Below, in pieces: positions 17,522 through 27,602 of a stretch of DNA of 64,000 bases. Under the pieces are notes generated by a model, which did not search any database, was not told the DNA's origin, and saw only the letters and a program-made list of their open reading frames with translations. Source of the DNA: an uncultured Bacteroidota bacterium (GTDB lineage Bacteria > Bacteroidota > Bacteroidia > Flavobacteriales > Flavobacteriaceae); contig CACIJH010000002.1 in the NCBI GenBank assembly GCA_902586905.1, positions 61,849-125,848 of the forward strand, given 5' to 3'. Within the stretch, counting starts at the first letter, position 1; each line of letters opens with the position of its first letter. The position numbers and the translations under genes were made by a program.

Positions 17522-18193
17522 ATGAAGAACATCATTATATCCATCGACGGGGCATCATCAACTGGTAAAAGCTCTTTGGCAAAAGCGCTTGCAAAACACT
17601 ACAGCTTTAAGCATATTGACTCTGGCGCCATGTATCGTGCGCTCACTTTTTATGCTTTACATCATCAACTTATCGACAAAAATCACTTTGATATAGACAC
17701 TCTTGTTTACCATTTGCCAACAATTGAAATTGATTTTTCTACTGATGATTTTGTAACGCTCAATGGCAAAATCATTGAAAATGAAGTACGATCGATGGAA
17801 GTATCCAACTTCGTCAGTATCGTGGCAAAAGAGACTTTATTCAGAAAATTTATGGTCGCTAAGCAAAGAGAGTTAGGAAAAAAAGGAAATGTTGTCATGG
17901 ACGGAAGAGACATCGGCAGTGTTGTTTTTCCTGACGCAACCATCAAATTTTTTATTGAAGCATCGATGGAGGTTAGAGCCAAAAGAAGGTTTGCTGAACT
18001 TACACAGAAAAATATTGATGTTTCTTTATCAGATGTAATTTCCAATATCGAAAACAGAGATCATATTGATTCTAGCAGAGATGATTCTCCTTTAGTTATC
18101 CCAGAGAATGCGATTGTTCTGACCAACAATGAGGATGGTTTATCTCATCTTCTCGAAGTTGCTATTTCCAAAATCGATAGGCTGAATCATTAA
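17522..18193 (+). CDS. cmk: (d)CMP kinase
   Basis: Cytidylate kinase phosphorylates CMP and dCMP to the diphosphates. The P-loop SIDGASSTGKSSLAKALAKHY is at residues 5-25. The CMP-binding region DSGAMYRALT, MDGRDIGSVVFPDA and the LID region RAKRRFAEL with NRDHIDSSRDDSPL are all in the canonical order. The length of 223 is normal. The ATG directly follows the porQ stop, so translation is probably coupled. rpsA follows after a 160-base promoter/leader region; cmk-rpsA order is widespread in bacteria. Confidence 0.96.
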   Translation: MKNIIISIDGASSTGKSSLAKALAKHYSFKHIDSGAMYRALTFYALHHQLIDKNHFDIDTLVYHLPTIEIDFSTDDFVTLNGKIIENEVRSMEVSNFVSIVAKETLFRKFMVAKQRELGKKGNVVMDGRDIGSVVFPDATIKFFIEASMEVRAKRRFAELTQKNIDVSLSDVISNIENRDHIDSSRDDSPLVIPENAIVLTNNEDGLSHLLEVAISKIDRLNH

Positions 18194-18210
18194 TTTTTAT
18201 TGCCCAAATA

Positions 18211-18241
18211 TTTGCTTGTCTATTGAAAAGGGTTAATTTTG
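18211..18241 (+). promoter_or_regulatory. rpsA promoter, canonical Bacteroidota type
   Basis: TTTG (18211-18214), 19 bases, TAATTTTG (18234-18241) is an exact match to the housekeeping sigma consensus of Bacteroidota (-33 TTTG, -7 TAnnTTTG) with optimal spacing. Transcription should start near 18247-18248, giving an unusually long leader of about 106 bases before rpsA. Confidence 0.8.
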
Positions 18242-18247
18242 CCCACC

Positions 18248-18353
18248 CTAAGGGAAACGTTTTGTAGAGAATACCCCTTAGTGTTGTATATGAACCCCTT
18301 TTGTTGTTTGGCGTTTATTCTCTAAAAGCAACAGAATACAAAAACAATTAATC
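18248..18353 (+). promoter_or_regulatory. Structured 5' leader of rpsA, candidate autoregulatory RNA
   Basis: The leader has two perfect complementarities. CTAAGGG (18248-18254) pairs with CCCTTAG (18275-18281). TAGAGAATA (18265-18273) pairs with TATTCTCTA (18316-18324). The first helix encloses one strand of the second, so they would form a pseudoknot or alternate. The interior carries an imperfect direct repeat (CCCCTTAGTGTTGT, then CCCCTTTTGTTGT). S1 represses its own translation in Escherichia coli via its mRNA leader, so ribosomal-protein feedback is the natural hypothesis. No known Rfam family was recognised. Confidence 0.45.
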
Positions 18354-20195
18354 ATGACGAATGATCATGTAAACGAGGAGCCTCAAGTTGAAGACGTAGA
18401 GACCTCAAAAACTACAGAAGAGACAACAGAAGATCAGTCTCCAAAACAATCTCCAGAAGAATTTTTAGAAAATTTTGATTGGCTTTCTTATCAAGAAGCA
18501 GCAGAAGTTGTTGATGAAAAGGAGTATAAAGAATTTGAAAAGCTTGTTCATGAAAATTTTGTGGACACACAGCATACTGATGTAATATCGGGTACAGTCA
18601 CACACATGACTGATCGTGAAGCAATTATTGACATCAATGCAAAATCTGAGGGTGTCATTTCATTAAATGAATTTAGATACAACCCAGACCTAAAGGTTGG
18701 TGACACTGTTGAAGTGATAGTTGATATCAGAGAAGATAAAACAGGACAACTTGTTCTATCCCACCGAAAGGCTCGCGTGATAAAAGCCTGGGATCGTGTG
18801 AACGAAGCACATGACAATGGCGAAGTCGTAACAGGCTTTGTAAAGTGTCGCACTAAAGGTGGTATGATCGTTGACGTATTTGGGATTGAGGCGTTTTTGC
18901 CTGGTTCACAAATCGATGTGAAGCCAATACGTGATTATGATCAGTATGTGAATAAAAACATGGAATTTAAGATTGTCAAAATCAATCATGAGTTCAAAAA
19001 TGTTGTTGTATCTCACAAGGCACTTATCGAGGCAGATATTGAAGAGCAAAAGAAAGAAATCATCTCACAACTCGAAAAAGGACAGGTTCTCGAAGGAGCT
19101 GTCAAAAACATCACTTCTTATGGAGTGTTTATCGATTTGGGTGGTGTTGATGGACTTGTACATATCACAGATTTGTCATGGAATCGAATCAATCATCCAG
19201 GAGAGATTTTAGAAATCGATCAAAAACTGAATGTAGTTATCCTTGATTTTGATGATGATAAATCACGTATCCAATTAGGTGTAAAACAGCTGAGTCAGCA
19301 TCCTTGGGAAGCTCTCAGTGGAGAACTTAAAGAAGGAGATGTGATTGATGGTAAAGTAGCTGTCATTGCTGACTATGGTGCATTTATCGAAGTCGCACCA
19401 GGCGTTGAGGGTCTTGTTCATGTGTCTGAAATGTCATGGAGTACCCACATGCGCTCGGCTCAAGACTTTGTAAAGGTTGGTGACGATGTTAAGGTCTCTA
19501 TTTTATCTCTTGATCGAGAGGAAAGAAAAATGTCTTTGGGAATGAAACAGCTAACGCCAGATCCATGGACAGATATTACCTCCAAATACCCTGTTGGTTC
19601 GAAACACAAAGGGGTGATTAGAAACTTCACAAACTTTGGCGTATTTGTCGAACTTGAAGAAGGAATCGATGGACTCATCTATATTTCTGAATTGTCTTGG
19701 ACCAAAAAGGTAAAGCACCCATCAGAGGTGGTTACTGTTGGTCAGGACTTAGAGGTGGTAGTACTTGAACTTGACGTTGATGGACGAAAACTTAGCTTAG
19801 GTCATAAGCAAGTACAAGAAAACCCTTGGAATAAATATCAAACTGAGTATGCTGAGGGCACAATCATTGAGTCGTCTATTCATGAGCTAGTTGACAAAGG
19901 TGCAACAGTCATTCTCAATGAAGACATCACTGCTTTTGTTCCAAATCGTCATCTTGAAAAAGAGGATGGGAATAAACTCAAAAAAGGAGAGTCAGCAGAA
20001 TTTAAAGTGATTGAATTCAACAAAGATTATAAGCGTGTTGTGCTATCGCATAGTGCTGTTTATAAGGAGATGGAAAAAGAAATCGTGAAAAAATCAAAGA
20101 AGAAAGCTGCCAAAAAGGAAGTTTCTACTTTGGGTGATATTGACGCTCTTGCCAATCTTAAAAAGAAGATGAATGAAGAAGAAAATGAGGATTAA
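18354..20195 (+). CDS. rpsA: 30S ribosomal protein S1
   Basis: S1 binds mRNA on the small subunit. The 613-residue protein has an acidic N-terminal extension (about 75 residues rich in E/D/T) and then consecutive S1 OB-fold repeats. Recognisable repeat cores are GGMIVDVFGIEAFLPGSQ, SYGVFIDLGGVDGLVHITDLSW, DYGAFIEVAPGVEGLVHVSEMSW and NFGVFVELEEGIDGLIYISELSW. A degenerate last repeat is followed by a lysine-rich then acidic tail. This layout and length are usual for Bacteroidota S1. It is preceded by a canonical promoter and structured leader and followed by an intrinsic terminator. Confidence 0.96.
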   Translation: MTNDHVNEEPQVEDVETSKTTEETTEDQSPKQSPEEFLENFDWLSYQEAAEVVDEKEYKEFEKLVHENFVDTQHTDVISGTVTHMTDREAIIDINAKSEGVISLNEFRYNPDLKVGDTVEVIVDIREDKTGQLVLSHRKARVIKAWDRVNEAHDNGEVVTGFVKCRTKGGMIVDVFGIEAFLPGSQIDVKPIRDYDQYVNKNMEFKIVKINHEFKNVVVSHKALIEADIEEQKKEIISQLEKGQVLEGAVKNITSYGVFIDLGGVDGLVHITDLSWNRINHPGEILEIDQKLNVVILDFDDDKSRIQLGVKQLSQHPWEALSGELKEGDVIDGKVAVIADYGAFIEVAPGVEGLVHVSEMSWSTHMRSAQDFVKVGDDVKVSILSLDREERKMSLGMKQLTPDPWTDITSKYPVGSKHKGVIRNFTNFGVFVELEEGIDGLIYISELSWTKKVKHPSEVVTVGQDLEVVVLELDVDGRKLSLGHKQVQENPWNKYQTEYAEGTIIESSIHELVDKGATVILNEDITAFVPNRHLEKEDGNKLKKGESAEFKVIEFNKDYKRVVLSHSAVYKEMEKEIVKKSKKKAAKKEVSTLGDIDALANLKKKMNEEENED

Positions 20196-20220
20196 CTCAA
20201 GTTCTTTTAGCTATCAATAT

Positions 20221-20247
20221 AAAAAGCGCTATTTAGCGCTTTTTTTA
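20221..20247 (+). terminator. Intrinsic terminator between rpsA and leuB
   Basis: AAAAAGCGCT-ATTT-AGCGCTTTTTT forms a GC-cored hairpin flanked by A and T runs, so it can act in both directions on the convergent rpsA and leuB transcripts. The T-run on the plus strand overlaps the leuB stop codon. Confidence 0.88.
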
Positions 20248-21306
20248 TTGGGAAATAATATCACTGATATACGACCCTACATCTGAAGTTGTAGAGTTTT
20301 TATCCGGATATATATCAGGTGTGCCAACGTTGTTGTCGATCGTTTTCTGAACAGCATCACGAATCGCATTTGCTTCATCAACCATATCAAAATGATCGAG
20401 CATCATCGCTGCTGATAGTATGGTTGCAGTTGGGTTGGCGATTCCTTTGCCTTTGCCTTGTGGGAAAGAACCATGTATTGGCTCAAACATCGCATAACGA
20501 TCTCCAATTGAGGCAGATGCCAAAAGACCTATTGATCCTCCAATGACACTCGCTTCATCAGAAATGATATCACCAAATAGATTTCCAGTGAGAATAACAT
20601 CAAACTGTGCAGGGTTCAACACCATTTGCATCGCTGCGTTATCGACAAATAAAAAATCGAGTTCAACATCTTTATATTCGCTGCTGTGAAGATCTGTTAC
20701 AACACTTCTCCAAAGACGAGAAGAGGCAAGGACATTTGCCTTATCAACCAAAGTCAGCTTGTTTTTTCGTTTGCCAGCAGCCTTAAACGCTAGGTGAGCA
20801 ACACTTAAAATTTCTTCTTTGCTATAGGTGCACAAATCAGATGCAACCCCTTTGTCGTTCATCTCTTTTTTTTCACCAAAATAAATCCCCCCTGTCAGCT
20901 CTCTGTAAATCACCAAATCAACACCTTCAATTCGATTTCGTTTCAAGGGAGAACTATCGATCAGACTGTCATATATTGTGACAGGACGTACATTACAAAA
21001 GAGGTTGAATGCTTTACGCAACGCTAACAGCCCTTGTTCTGGTCGTACTTTTGCATTGGGGTCATTGTCATATTTTGGATCACCAATCGCACCAAATAAG
21101 ATCGCATCACTCGACTTACAAATTTCAAGTGTTTTGTCTGGCAATGGATTGCCAGTTTCATCGATAGCAACAGCACCCATCAGGGCATGTTCATATGTGA
21201 AAGAGTGGTGATACTTTTTTGCAACTGCTTCAAGTACTTTTATCGCTTCAGTGATGATCTCTGGGCCAATGCCATCTCCTGCTAAAACAGCAATATTTTT
21301 ATGCAT
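20245..21306 (-). CDS. leuB: 3-isopropylmalate dehydrogenase
   Basis: LeuB oxidatively decarboxylates 3-isopropylmalate to 2-ketoisocaproate. [10 protein letters not shown] lies at the N-terminus. The substrate-binding ERxR-type region and [10 protein letters not shown] (catalytic Tyr) are present, as are [12 protein letters not shown] (catalytic Lys) and the Asp-rich [19 protein letters not shown] metal site. The NAD-binding [18 protein letters not shown] follows. The ATG at 21306 (MHKNIAVL) is chosen because it overlaps the leuD stop by 8 bases (ATGCATAA); the track start at 21321 would add five residues. It is last gene of the leuA-leuC-leuD-leuB operon. Confidence 0.95.
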   Translation of the reverse strand: MHKNIAVLAGDGIGPEIITEAIKVLEAVAKKYHHSFTYEHALMGAVAIDETGNPLPDKTLEICKSSDAILFGAIGDPKYDNDPNAKVRPEQGLLALRKAFNLFCNVRPVTIYDSLIDSSPLKRNRIEGVDLVIYRELTGGIYFGEKKEMNDKGVASDLCTYSKEEILSVAHLAFKAAGKRKNKLTLVDKANVLASSRLWRSVVTDLHSSEYKDVELDFLFVDNAAMQMVLNPAQFDVILTGNLFGDIISDEASVIGGSIGLLASASIGDRYAMFEPIHGSFPQGKGKGIANPTATILSAAMMLDHFDMVDEANAIRDAVQKTIDNNVGTPDIYPDKNSTTSDVGSYISDIISQ

Positions 21307-21889
21307 TTTTTTTCCTTTCAAATTCTTCTATCTTGTTCTTGTTGTTGATCAGATAATCAATATCATCATATCCATTGATCAAACAAGTCTTTTTGTAGGT
21401 GTTGATTTCAAAGTCAATGTGAAAATCTATCGATGGAATTTCAACGATTTGCTGTTCCAAATCAATGATAAATTCACATTTTGGATTTTCTTTCATCGCT
21501 TCAAAAATTGTTTGCAGCTGCTCTTCATTTACTTGAATGGGGAGTAAGCCATTGTTCAGGGCATTGCCCTTAAAAATATCTGCAAAGAAGCTTGATATCA
21601 CAACTTTAAAGCCATAATCAGTCAGAGCCCAAGCAGCATGCTCACGACTTGACCCACAACCAAAGTTATTGCCAGCGATAAGTATGGGTCCAGTATAGGT
21701 TGGGTCATTCAAAATAAAATCAGAAATGGGGTTGTTGTTGTTGTCGTATCGCCAGTCACAAAAGAGATTGTCTCCAAAGCCTTTTCGATCTGTTGCCTTT
21801 AGAAATCGAGCAGGAATAATTTGGTCAGTATCCACGTTTTCGATTTCTAGGGGAATGGCTGTTTGTTGTAAACGCGTAAATTTTTCCAT
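21299..21889 (-). CDS. leuD: 3-isopropylmalate dehydratase small subunit
   Basis: LeuD provides the swivel domain of isopropylmalate isomerase, acting with LeuC. The 196 residues contain [15 protein letters not shown] near the N-terminus, [22 protein letters not shown] (the conserved GSSREHA substrate loop) and [20 protein letters not shown]. Its ATG overlaps the leuC stop by one base (TAATG), indicating coupled translation of the two subunits. Confidence 0.96.
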   Translation of the reverse strand: MEKFTRLQQTAIPLEIENVDTDQIIPARFLKATDRKGFGDNLFCDWRYDNNNNPISDFILNDPTYTGPILIAGNNFGCGSSREHAAWALTDYGFKVVISSFFADIFKGNALNNGLLPIQVNEEQLQTIFEAMKENPKCEFIIDLEQQIVEIPSIDFHIDFEINTYKKTCLINGYDDIDYLINNKNKIEEFERKKNA

Positions 21890-23265
21890 TATGGTTGGGT
21901 TATATCGACAATTTTCCCTTCGACGGCAGCAGCAACGGCAGTGAGTGGGCTAGCAAGAATTGTGCGGGCACCAGGGCCTTGACGACCTTCAAAATTTCGA
22001 TTGGATGTTGAAACACAATATTCTCCAGAAGGAATTTTATCATCATTCATCGCCAAACATGCCGAGCAGCCTGGTTGTCGGATCTCAAATCCTGCTTCTT
22101 CAAAAATAGTTCCCAAGCCCTCATCTTGTATTTGTTTTGCAACTTGCTGCGAACCAGGAACAATTAGCGCATTGACATTCTTTGCTTTTTTCTTCCCTTT
22201 GATGTAGTCAGAAGCAACACGAAAATCCTCGATTCTAGAATTCGTACAACTCCCAATAAAGACATAATTGATAGGTAACCCATTGAGTGTATCTCCCTGA
22301 TCAAAGCCCATATAAGCCAATGATTTCTGAAAGGATTCGTTTTGTGAAGATGGAATTTTCTCTTGAACCCCAATACCCATCCCTGGGTTTGTTCCATAGG
22401 TGATCATTGGGCCAATATCATCAGCATCAAACCTGTATTCTTTATCAAAAACAGCATCATTGTCAGACGGTAGGGATTGCCAATGCTTAATCTTTTCTTC
22501 CAACTCCTCTTGAGAGGGGGCAAATTCTCTTCCCTTGATGTAGTCAAAAGTCGTTTGGTCTGGCGCAATCATCCCACCACGAGCACCCATCTCAATACTC
22601 ATATTGCAAACTGTCATACGACCTTCCATACTCATATTTTCAAACACTTCACCAGCGTATTCCACAAAATAGCCCGTTCCTGAATCTGTTCCGAGTTGTG
22701 CAATAATGTAGAGAATGACGTCTTTAGGATGAACACCTTTTTTGAGCTTACCGTTGACTGTAATTCGCATGCTTTTCGGTTTGCTTACCAACAAGCATTG
22801 GCTTGCAAAAACCTGCGCAACTTGACTTGTACCAATCCCAAAAGCAATCGATCCGAAGGCACCATGTGTTGAGGTGTGACTATCTCCACAAACCATCGTC
22901 ATGCCAGGTTGCGTGATGCCCAGCTCAGGACCAATGACGTGCACGATCCCTTGGTAAGGGTGGCCTAGGCCATATAGCTCAATATTGTATTCATCACAAT
23001 TTTTACGCAATCGCGCAACTTGGTTTCTCGACAATTCATCTTTGATAGGTAGGTGTTGGTTGAGCGTTGGGACGTTGTGATCTGCAGTAGCAACAATTTG
23101 TTTTGGTCTAAAGACAGGGATGTTTTTGTCTTTTAACACTGCAAAAGCTTGAGGACTCGTCACTTCGTGTATCAAATGTTTATCGATATAAAGGATATCA
23201 GGACCATCTTCTAGTTGATCGACAACATGGCTGTCCCAAACCTTGTCAAATAGTGTTTTTCCCAT
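21889..23265 (-). CDS. leuC: 3-isopropylmalate dehydratase large subunit
   Basis: LeuC is the [4Fe-4S] aconitase-family subunit of isopropylmalate isomerase, 458 residues. The cluster cysteines are in [14 protein letters not shown] and [12 protein letters not shown]. Other aconitase-family blocks are [23 protein letters not shown] and [18 protein letters not shown]. It lies 14 bases downstream of leuA in the leucine operon and overlaps leuD. The gene itself is complete. Confidence 0.97.
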   Translation of the reverse strand: MGKTLFDKVWDSHVVDQLEDGPDILYIDKHLIHEVTSPQAFAVLKDKNIPVFRPKQIVATADHNVPTLNQHLPIKDELSRNQVARLRKNCDEYNIELYGLGHPYQGIVHVIGPELGITQPGMTMVCGDSHTSTHGAFGSIAFGIGTSQVAQVFASQCLLVSKPKSMRITVNGKLKKGVHPKDVILYIIAQLGTDSGTGYFVEYAGEVFENMSMEGRMTVCNMSIEMGARGGMIAPDQTTFDYIKGREFAPSQEELEEKIKHWQSLPSDNDAVFDKEYRFDADDIGPMITYGTNPGMGIGVQEKIPSSQNESFQKSLAYMGFDQGDTLNGLPINYVFIGSCTNSRIEDFRVASDYIKGKKKAKNVNALIVPGSQQVAKQIQDEGLGTIFEEAGFEIRQPGCSACLAMNDDKIPSGEYCVSTSNRNFEGRQGPGARTILASPLTAVAAAVEGKIVDITQP

Positions 23266-23279
23266 CCTATTTGGTTTGC

Positions 23280-24440
23280 TTATGAGTTCAGATTTGCAAG
23301 ATCAACAATTCCAGGAATATCATCATCATTGATTTCTTTGTGTGTATCTGCAAATTTCAAAAATTGTTCGTACACTTTATCCAGTTGCAACTTGGTAAGT
23401 TCAATGCCAATATTTTTTGCACGATAGGCGAGAGCTGCGCGCCCACTGCGAGCAGTCAAAACAATTGCAGAGGTTTCGACTCCTACGTCATGTGGGTCAA
23501 TGATTTCGTAGGTTTCTCTATTCTTGATGACACCATCCTGATGAATGCCAGAACTGTGAGCAAAGGCATTTGCTCCAACGATTGCTTTGTTGGCTTGCAC
23601 ACTCATCCCCATCGATTCAGAAACCATTTGAGAGGTATCGTACAACAGTTTGGTGTTGATATTTGTATCCAATTGCAAATGAGGATGTTGTCGCATAATC
23701 ATCACCACTTCTTCTAAAGAGGTATTTCCAGCACGTTCCCCAATCCCATTGATGGTGCATTCGATTTGACGCGCACCATTGACAGCACCTGCAATAGAAT
23801 TTGCAGTTGCAAGACCCAAATCATTGTGACAGTGACAAGAAATGATTGCTTTTTCGATCCCCTTTACATTTTCGACTAGATATTTGATTTTTGCTCCATA
23901 GTCCTCTGGTAAGCAATATCCAGTCGTGTCAGGGATGTTCAAAACAGTTGCGCCGGCCTTGATGACCTCTTCACAAACTTTGGCAAGAAAATCATTATCT
24001 GTTCGCCCTGCATCTTCTGCGTAAAACTCTATGTCCTCAACATACTGTTTGGCATGCTTGACAGCTCCAACAGCACGTTCTATAATTTTCTCACGACTCG
24101 AATTAAATTTATGCTTGATATGCGAGTCTGAGGTACCTATTCCTGTATGAATTCTTGGATGCTTTGCATGCTGAAGTGCTTGGGCAGCAACATCGATATC
24201 TTTTTGAACAGCACGTGTTAGACCACATACAGATGCAAACGTAACAACCTTTGAAATTTCTTCAACAGAGTGAAAATCACCAGGACTGGAAATTGGAAAT
24301 CCAGCTTCAATGACATCAACACCCAAATCGTCCAATCGAGTGGCAATATGAAGCTTTTGTTGAGTGTTTAACTTACAACCTGGAACCTGTTCACCATCAC
24401 GCAAAGTGGTGTCAAAAATGTGAACTTTATCTTTTGGCAT
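23280..24440 (-). CDS. leuA: 2-isopropylmalate synthase, short form lacking the regulatory domain
   Basis: LeuA condenses acetyl-CoA with 2-ketoisovalerate, the first committed leucine step. The TIM-barrel catalytic domain begins [15 protein letters not shown]. Metal-binding HCHNDLG and the [26 protein letters not shown] block are intact, as is [11 protein letters not shown]. The protein is 386 residues, so the C-terminal leucine-binding regulatory domain of the 510-520-residue form is absent. This suggests the enzyme lacks classical feedback inhibition. The ATG at 24440 is preferred to the TTG at 24446. It is first gene of the operon, with an AT-rich promoter region shared with the divergent unknown gene. 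A homocitrate or citramalate synthase role is less likely given leuCDB downstream. Confidence 0.9.
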   Translation of the reverse strand: MPKDKVHIFDTTLRDGEQVPGCKLNTQQKLHIATRLDDLGVDVIEAGFPISSPGDFHSVEEISKVVTFASVCGLTRAVQKDIDVAAQALQHAKHPRIHTGIGTSDSHIKHKFNSSREKIIERAVGAVKHAKQYVEDIEFYAEDAGRTDNDFLAKVCEEVIKAGATVLNIPDTTGYCLPEDYGAKIKYLVENVKGIEKAIISCHCHNDLGLATANSIAGAVNGARQIECTINGIGERAGNTSLEEVVMIMRQHPHLQLDTNINTKLLYDTSQMVSESMGMSVQANKAIVGANAFAHSSGIHQDGVIKNRETYEIIDPHDVGVETSAIVLTARSGRAALAYRAKNIGIELTKLQLDKVYEQFLKFADTHKEINDDDIPGIVDLANLNS

Positions 24441-24559
24441 AAACAATTATATAACAATTGTATAAAGCAAATTTAAATCAAAAATATGGCTCAAAAAAAT
24501 GTATATTTATGAATTACCAAAATTTAATTTTATATCAATTGACTTTTTGAAATTTATAT

Positions 24560-26104
24560 ATGCGTAATTTCCAAAAAGAGTCTCTTTTTCAGCTGATAAA
24601 ATCTTTATCAAAATCAGAAAAAAGACAGTTTAAACTGTATGCAAATCGATTGCAATCCAATTCGGACACGAAGTTTATTGCTCTTTTCAACCTGTTGGAT
24701 AAAATGAATGTCTATGATGAGCAAAAAATTTTGCAGTCAAAAATTGTGAAACGTGAACAGCTTTCAAATGTAAAAAGTCATTTGTACAAGCAGATTTTAA
24801 TCAATTTGAGATTATCGGCTTCAACAAAAAACAAGAGGCTGCAAATGCGCGAACAACTTGACTATGTGTATATTTTATACAATAAAGGACTCTATGAGCA
24901 AAGTTTACTTTTGCTTCAGCGATTGAAAACACAAGCTGAAAAGTTGGACGACACTGCTTTGGTATCACACGCTGTAGAGTTTGAAAAAGAAGTGCAGACG
25001 CAATACCTATCCAAAACAAGCTTTGATTATGTCGATGAGCTTGTCAATCAATCTTTAGAAAATGCCTCTCATAATCTCACCAAATCAAAGCTATCTAGTT
25101 TGTCCTTAATGCTCCACGCCAAAAATGTGCATTTTGGATATGTGAAGAATGATAAAGAATACAATGAAATCACAAAGTTTTTCGAGTCGCATATCGTTGA
25201 AGTTGATTTGGAAACTGCTGGTCTGTCTGAAGCGTACTGGTATTACAGCTCTTATTTACTGTACAGTATTCTAGTGCAAGATCTTCTTTCGGCATTTAAA
25301 TTTGCAAACAAGCTGATTGAACTTTTCTTCTTGTCTCCAGAGATGATTGCTTTGCATCCAGTATTTTTTATTCGGGGTCATCAATACCTATTTGAAATTT
25401 TATTTTTATTAAAATATCGATCCAAATTCAAAATTGCGTTGGAAAGGTTTGAGTCAACGATATCACTACCTAGCTTTCCGAGCAACCACAACATTTCACC
25501 CTATATTTTTATGGGTAAATACAACAATAAAATCAACTTTCACTTTTTGGAGGGTAGTTTTGAAGAGGCTGTCCCTCTGATTCCTGATGTTTTGGATGGA
25601 TTGGCTCAGCACAGCGATCAGCTCGATCAGCACAATATTATGGTCATGTATTATAAAGTTGCTTGTATTTATTTCGGCGCTGAAAATCATGCAAAATGCA
25701 TCGAATATTTGCAATTTATCATCGATGATAAATCCCTACGAGTTCATCAAGATTTAATGTGTTTTTCGAGGGTGTTAAACGTCGTTGCGCACTATGATGC
25801 AGGCTTAGATTATGAAATTGAAAAGCAAGTAAAACAGACATATAAGTTTTTATTAAAAATGGATGAGCTTCAGTCGGTTCAGATAGAGCTCATTCGATTT
25901 TTGAGGAGTTTAACTGATATCTACCCAAGCGAATTGAAGCAAGCATTTCGCAAACTACACGCGTCATTAAAGAATTTTGAAAATGACCCATATGAAAAGC
26001 GTTCATTTCTATATTTGGACATATTGTCATGGTTAGAGAGTAAAATTGAAAATCGCTCGATAGGGGAGATCATTCGTGAAAAAGCGTCTTTACTCATTCG
26101 TTAG
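24560..26104 (+). CDS. Conserved hypothetical alpha-helical protein
   Basis: I do not recognise a named family. The 514 residues are predicted almost entirely helical, with no signal peptide and no membrane segment. A basic N-terminus (LIKSLSKSEKRQFKLYANR) precedes repeated helical hairpins such as YNKGLYEQSLLLLQRLKTQAEKL and YKVACIYFGAENHAKCIEYL. Their residue pattern resembles TPR repeats, suggesting a cytosolic scaffold or protein-binding role. It is transcribed alone, divergent from leuA, and its TAG overlaps the rluA stop on the other strand by 4 bases. A similar protein occurs in other flavobacteria as far as I recall, but no function is known to me. Confidence 0.75.
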   Translation: MRNFQKESLFQLIKSLSKSEKRQFKLYANRLQSNSDTKFIALFNLLDKMNVYDEQKILQSKIVKREQLSNVKSHLYKQILINLRLSASTKNKRLQMREQLDYVYILYNKGLYEQSLLLLQRLKTQAEKLDDTALVSHAVEFEKEVQTQYLSKTSFDYVDELVNQSLENASHNLTKSKLSSLSLMLHAKNVHFGYVKNDKEYNEITKFFESHIVEVDLETAGLSEAYWYYSSYLLYSILVQDLLSAFKFANKLIELFFLSPEMIALHPVFFIRGHQYLFEILFLLKYRSKFKIALERFESTISLPSFPSNHNISPYIFMGKYNNKINFHFLEGSFEEAVPLIPDVLDGLAQHSDQLDQHNIMVMYYKVACIYFGAENHAKCIEYLQFIIDDKSLRVHQDLMCFSRVLNVVAHYDAGLDYEIEKQVKQTYKFLLKMDELQSVQIELIRFLRSLTDIYPSELKQAFRKLHASLKNFENDPYEKRSFLYLDILSWLESKIENRSIGEIIREKASLLIR

Positions 26105-26769
26105 CTAGCATTCCAAATCACATCATCTGGAGTTGGTGCAAGAAACGTCATCTCTTCCTTTTTTGTTGGATGAATCAAAGTAAGCGAACGAGCATGAAGG
26201 TGAATACTGCCATTTTTGTTGGGTCGTTTGGCGCCATATTTCAAATCCCCTTTGATGTGCAGTCCAACTGCTGCGAGTTGGGCACGAATCTGATGATGTC
26301 TTCCAGTTTCCAGTTCAATGTCTAAAACGTGATATGATTTCAGTTGTTTTACAGAACGATAATGAAGAATAGCCTTCTTTGTATTTGGAGTGTTTTTGGG
26401 GTAGTGAAAAGATTTGTTTTTTGAAGGGTTTTTTCTGAGGTAGTGCTCCAAAGTCGCCTTTGGCTCAGGAGTTCCAGAAACAACTGCTCGATATATTTTT
26501 TTGGGAATTCGTTCTTTAAATTGCTGACTGAGTCGCGAGAGTGCTTTTGAGGTTCTAGCAAGCACAATCACCCCTGTTGTAGGTCTGTCGAGACGATGAA
26601 CTAAACCCAAAAATACCTCCCCAGGCTTTTGATATTTATCTTTGATATATTTCTTTGCAAGATCGAGAAGGGACTTGTCGCCAGTTTTGTCGCCTTGAAC
26701 AAGTAAACCAGCAGTTTTGTTGACAACTAATATATGGTTGTCTTCGTAAATGACAGAAAGTGCTGACAA
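26101..26769 (-). CDS. RluA-family pseudouridine synthase
   Basis: This enzyme converts uridine to pseudouridine in rRNA or tRNA. The catalytic Asp is in GLVHRLDRPTTGVIVLARTSKAL (about residue 62). HYRSVKQLKSYHVLDIELETGRHHQIRAQLA and the C-terminal LHARSLTLIHP block are standard. At 222 residues it is the short form, without an S4 RNA-binding domain. The only plausible start is a TTG at 26769 placed directly after the panB stop (TAATTG), so its translation is probably coupled to panB. The exact RNA target (RluA, RluC, RluD or TruC class) cannot be assigned from sequence alone. Confidence 0.88.
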   Translation of the reverse strand: MSALSVIYEDNHILVVNKTAGLLVQGDKTGDKSLLDLAKKYIKDKYQKPGEVFLGLVHRLDRPTTGVIVLARTSKALSRLSQQFKERIPKKIYRAVVSGTPEPKATLEHYLRKNPSKNKSFHYPKNTPNTKKAILHYRSVKQLKSYHVLDIELETGRHHQIRAQLAAVGLHIKGDLKYGAKRPNKNGSIHLHARSLTLIHPTKKEEMTFLAPTPDDVIWNAS

Positions 26770-27588
26770 TTAGTACTGTTCGTTTTGATTCGGAAAGTCA
26801 ACAGACTTCACGTCTGAAACATATTTTTCAATTGCTTTTTTCATGTCTTCATACAAGTTCATATACCTTCGCAAAAAGCGAGGGTTAAACTCGTTTGTCA
26901 AACCAATAAGATCATGAATGACAAGGACTTGCCCATCCACATCAGCTCCAGCTCCAATGCCAATCACTGGGATAGTTAACTGTTGAGCAACTTGCTTTGC
27001 CAGTTTGGAGGGTATTTTTTCTAAAACCAATGCAAAACAGCCGAGTTCTTCAAGCTTTTTTGCATCAGAAAGAAGCTTTTTTGCCTCTTCTTCTTCCTTA
27101 GCTCGCACAGAATAGGTACCAAATTTATAGATGGATTGGGGTGTGAGACCAAGATGTCCCATGACAGGAATTCCTGCGTTTAGGATTTTGGTGATTGACT
27201 TTTCAATTTCTTTTCCACCTTCCATTTTGACTGCGTGCGAGCCAGATTCTTTCATAATTCTTATCGATGAACGAAGCGCCTCTTGAGAGTCTGATTGATA
27301 GCTGCCAAAAGGCAAATCCACAACAACAAGTGCACGCTTACTGGCTCGCACAACACCTGAGGCATGGTAAATCATTTGGTCAAGAGTGATCGGAACTGTT
27401 GTTTCATGACCTGACATGACATTTGACGCAGAGTCACCAACAAGAATCACATCCACATGAGCAGCATCCACAACAGTCGCCATCGAATAGTCGTATGCAG
27501 TGAGCATAGTGATCTTCTCTTTCGATGCTTTCATCTCAAAGAGACTGTTTGTGGTCACTCTCTTATAATCTTTTACTGACTTTGACAT
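26770..27588 (-). CDS. panB: 3-methyl-2-oxobutanoate hydroxymethyltransferase
   Basis: PanB makes ketopantoate from 2-ketoisovalerate and methylene-tetrahydrofolate in pantothenate synthesis. Diagnostic blocks are [30 protein letters not shown], the Mg-binding [18 protein letters not shown] and GHLGLTPQS, and the catalytic Glu of [31 protein letters not shown] is also present. The length of 272 is normal. It shares the precursor 2-ketoisovalerate with leuA upstream in the same window. An exact TATTTTTG box lies 15 bases before the start; rluA is coupled behind it. Confidence 0.96.
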   Translation of the reverse strand: MSKSVKDYKRVTTNSLFEMKASKEKITMLTAYDYSMATVVDAAHVDVILVGDSASNVMSGHETTVPITLDQMIYHASGVVRASKRALVVVDLPFGSYQSDSQEALRSSIRIMKESGSHAVKMEGGKEIEKSITKILNAGIPVMGHLGLTPQSIYKFGTYSVRAKEEEEAKKLLSDAKKLEELGCFALVLEKIPSKLAKQVAQQLTIPVIGIGAGADVDGQVLVIHDLIGLTNEFNPRFLRRYMNLYEDMKKAIEKYVSDVKSVDFPNQNEQY

Positions 27589-27602
27589 GGCACAAATTTG
27601 CT

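Noticed and set aside
23340-23717. 125-residue plus-strand ORF opposite leuA
   Set aside because: It is antisense to the intact leuA catalytic domain; His/Phe/Cys-rich shadow with no motif.
27587-27600. TGGCACAAATTTGC, sigma-54-like on the plus strand
   Set aside because: The spacing between GG and GC is one base short of the consensus and the site overlaps the panB start codon, far from any plus-strand gene; likely chance.
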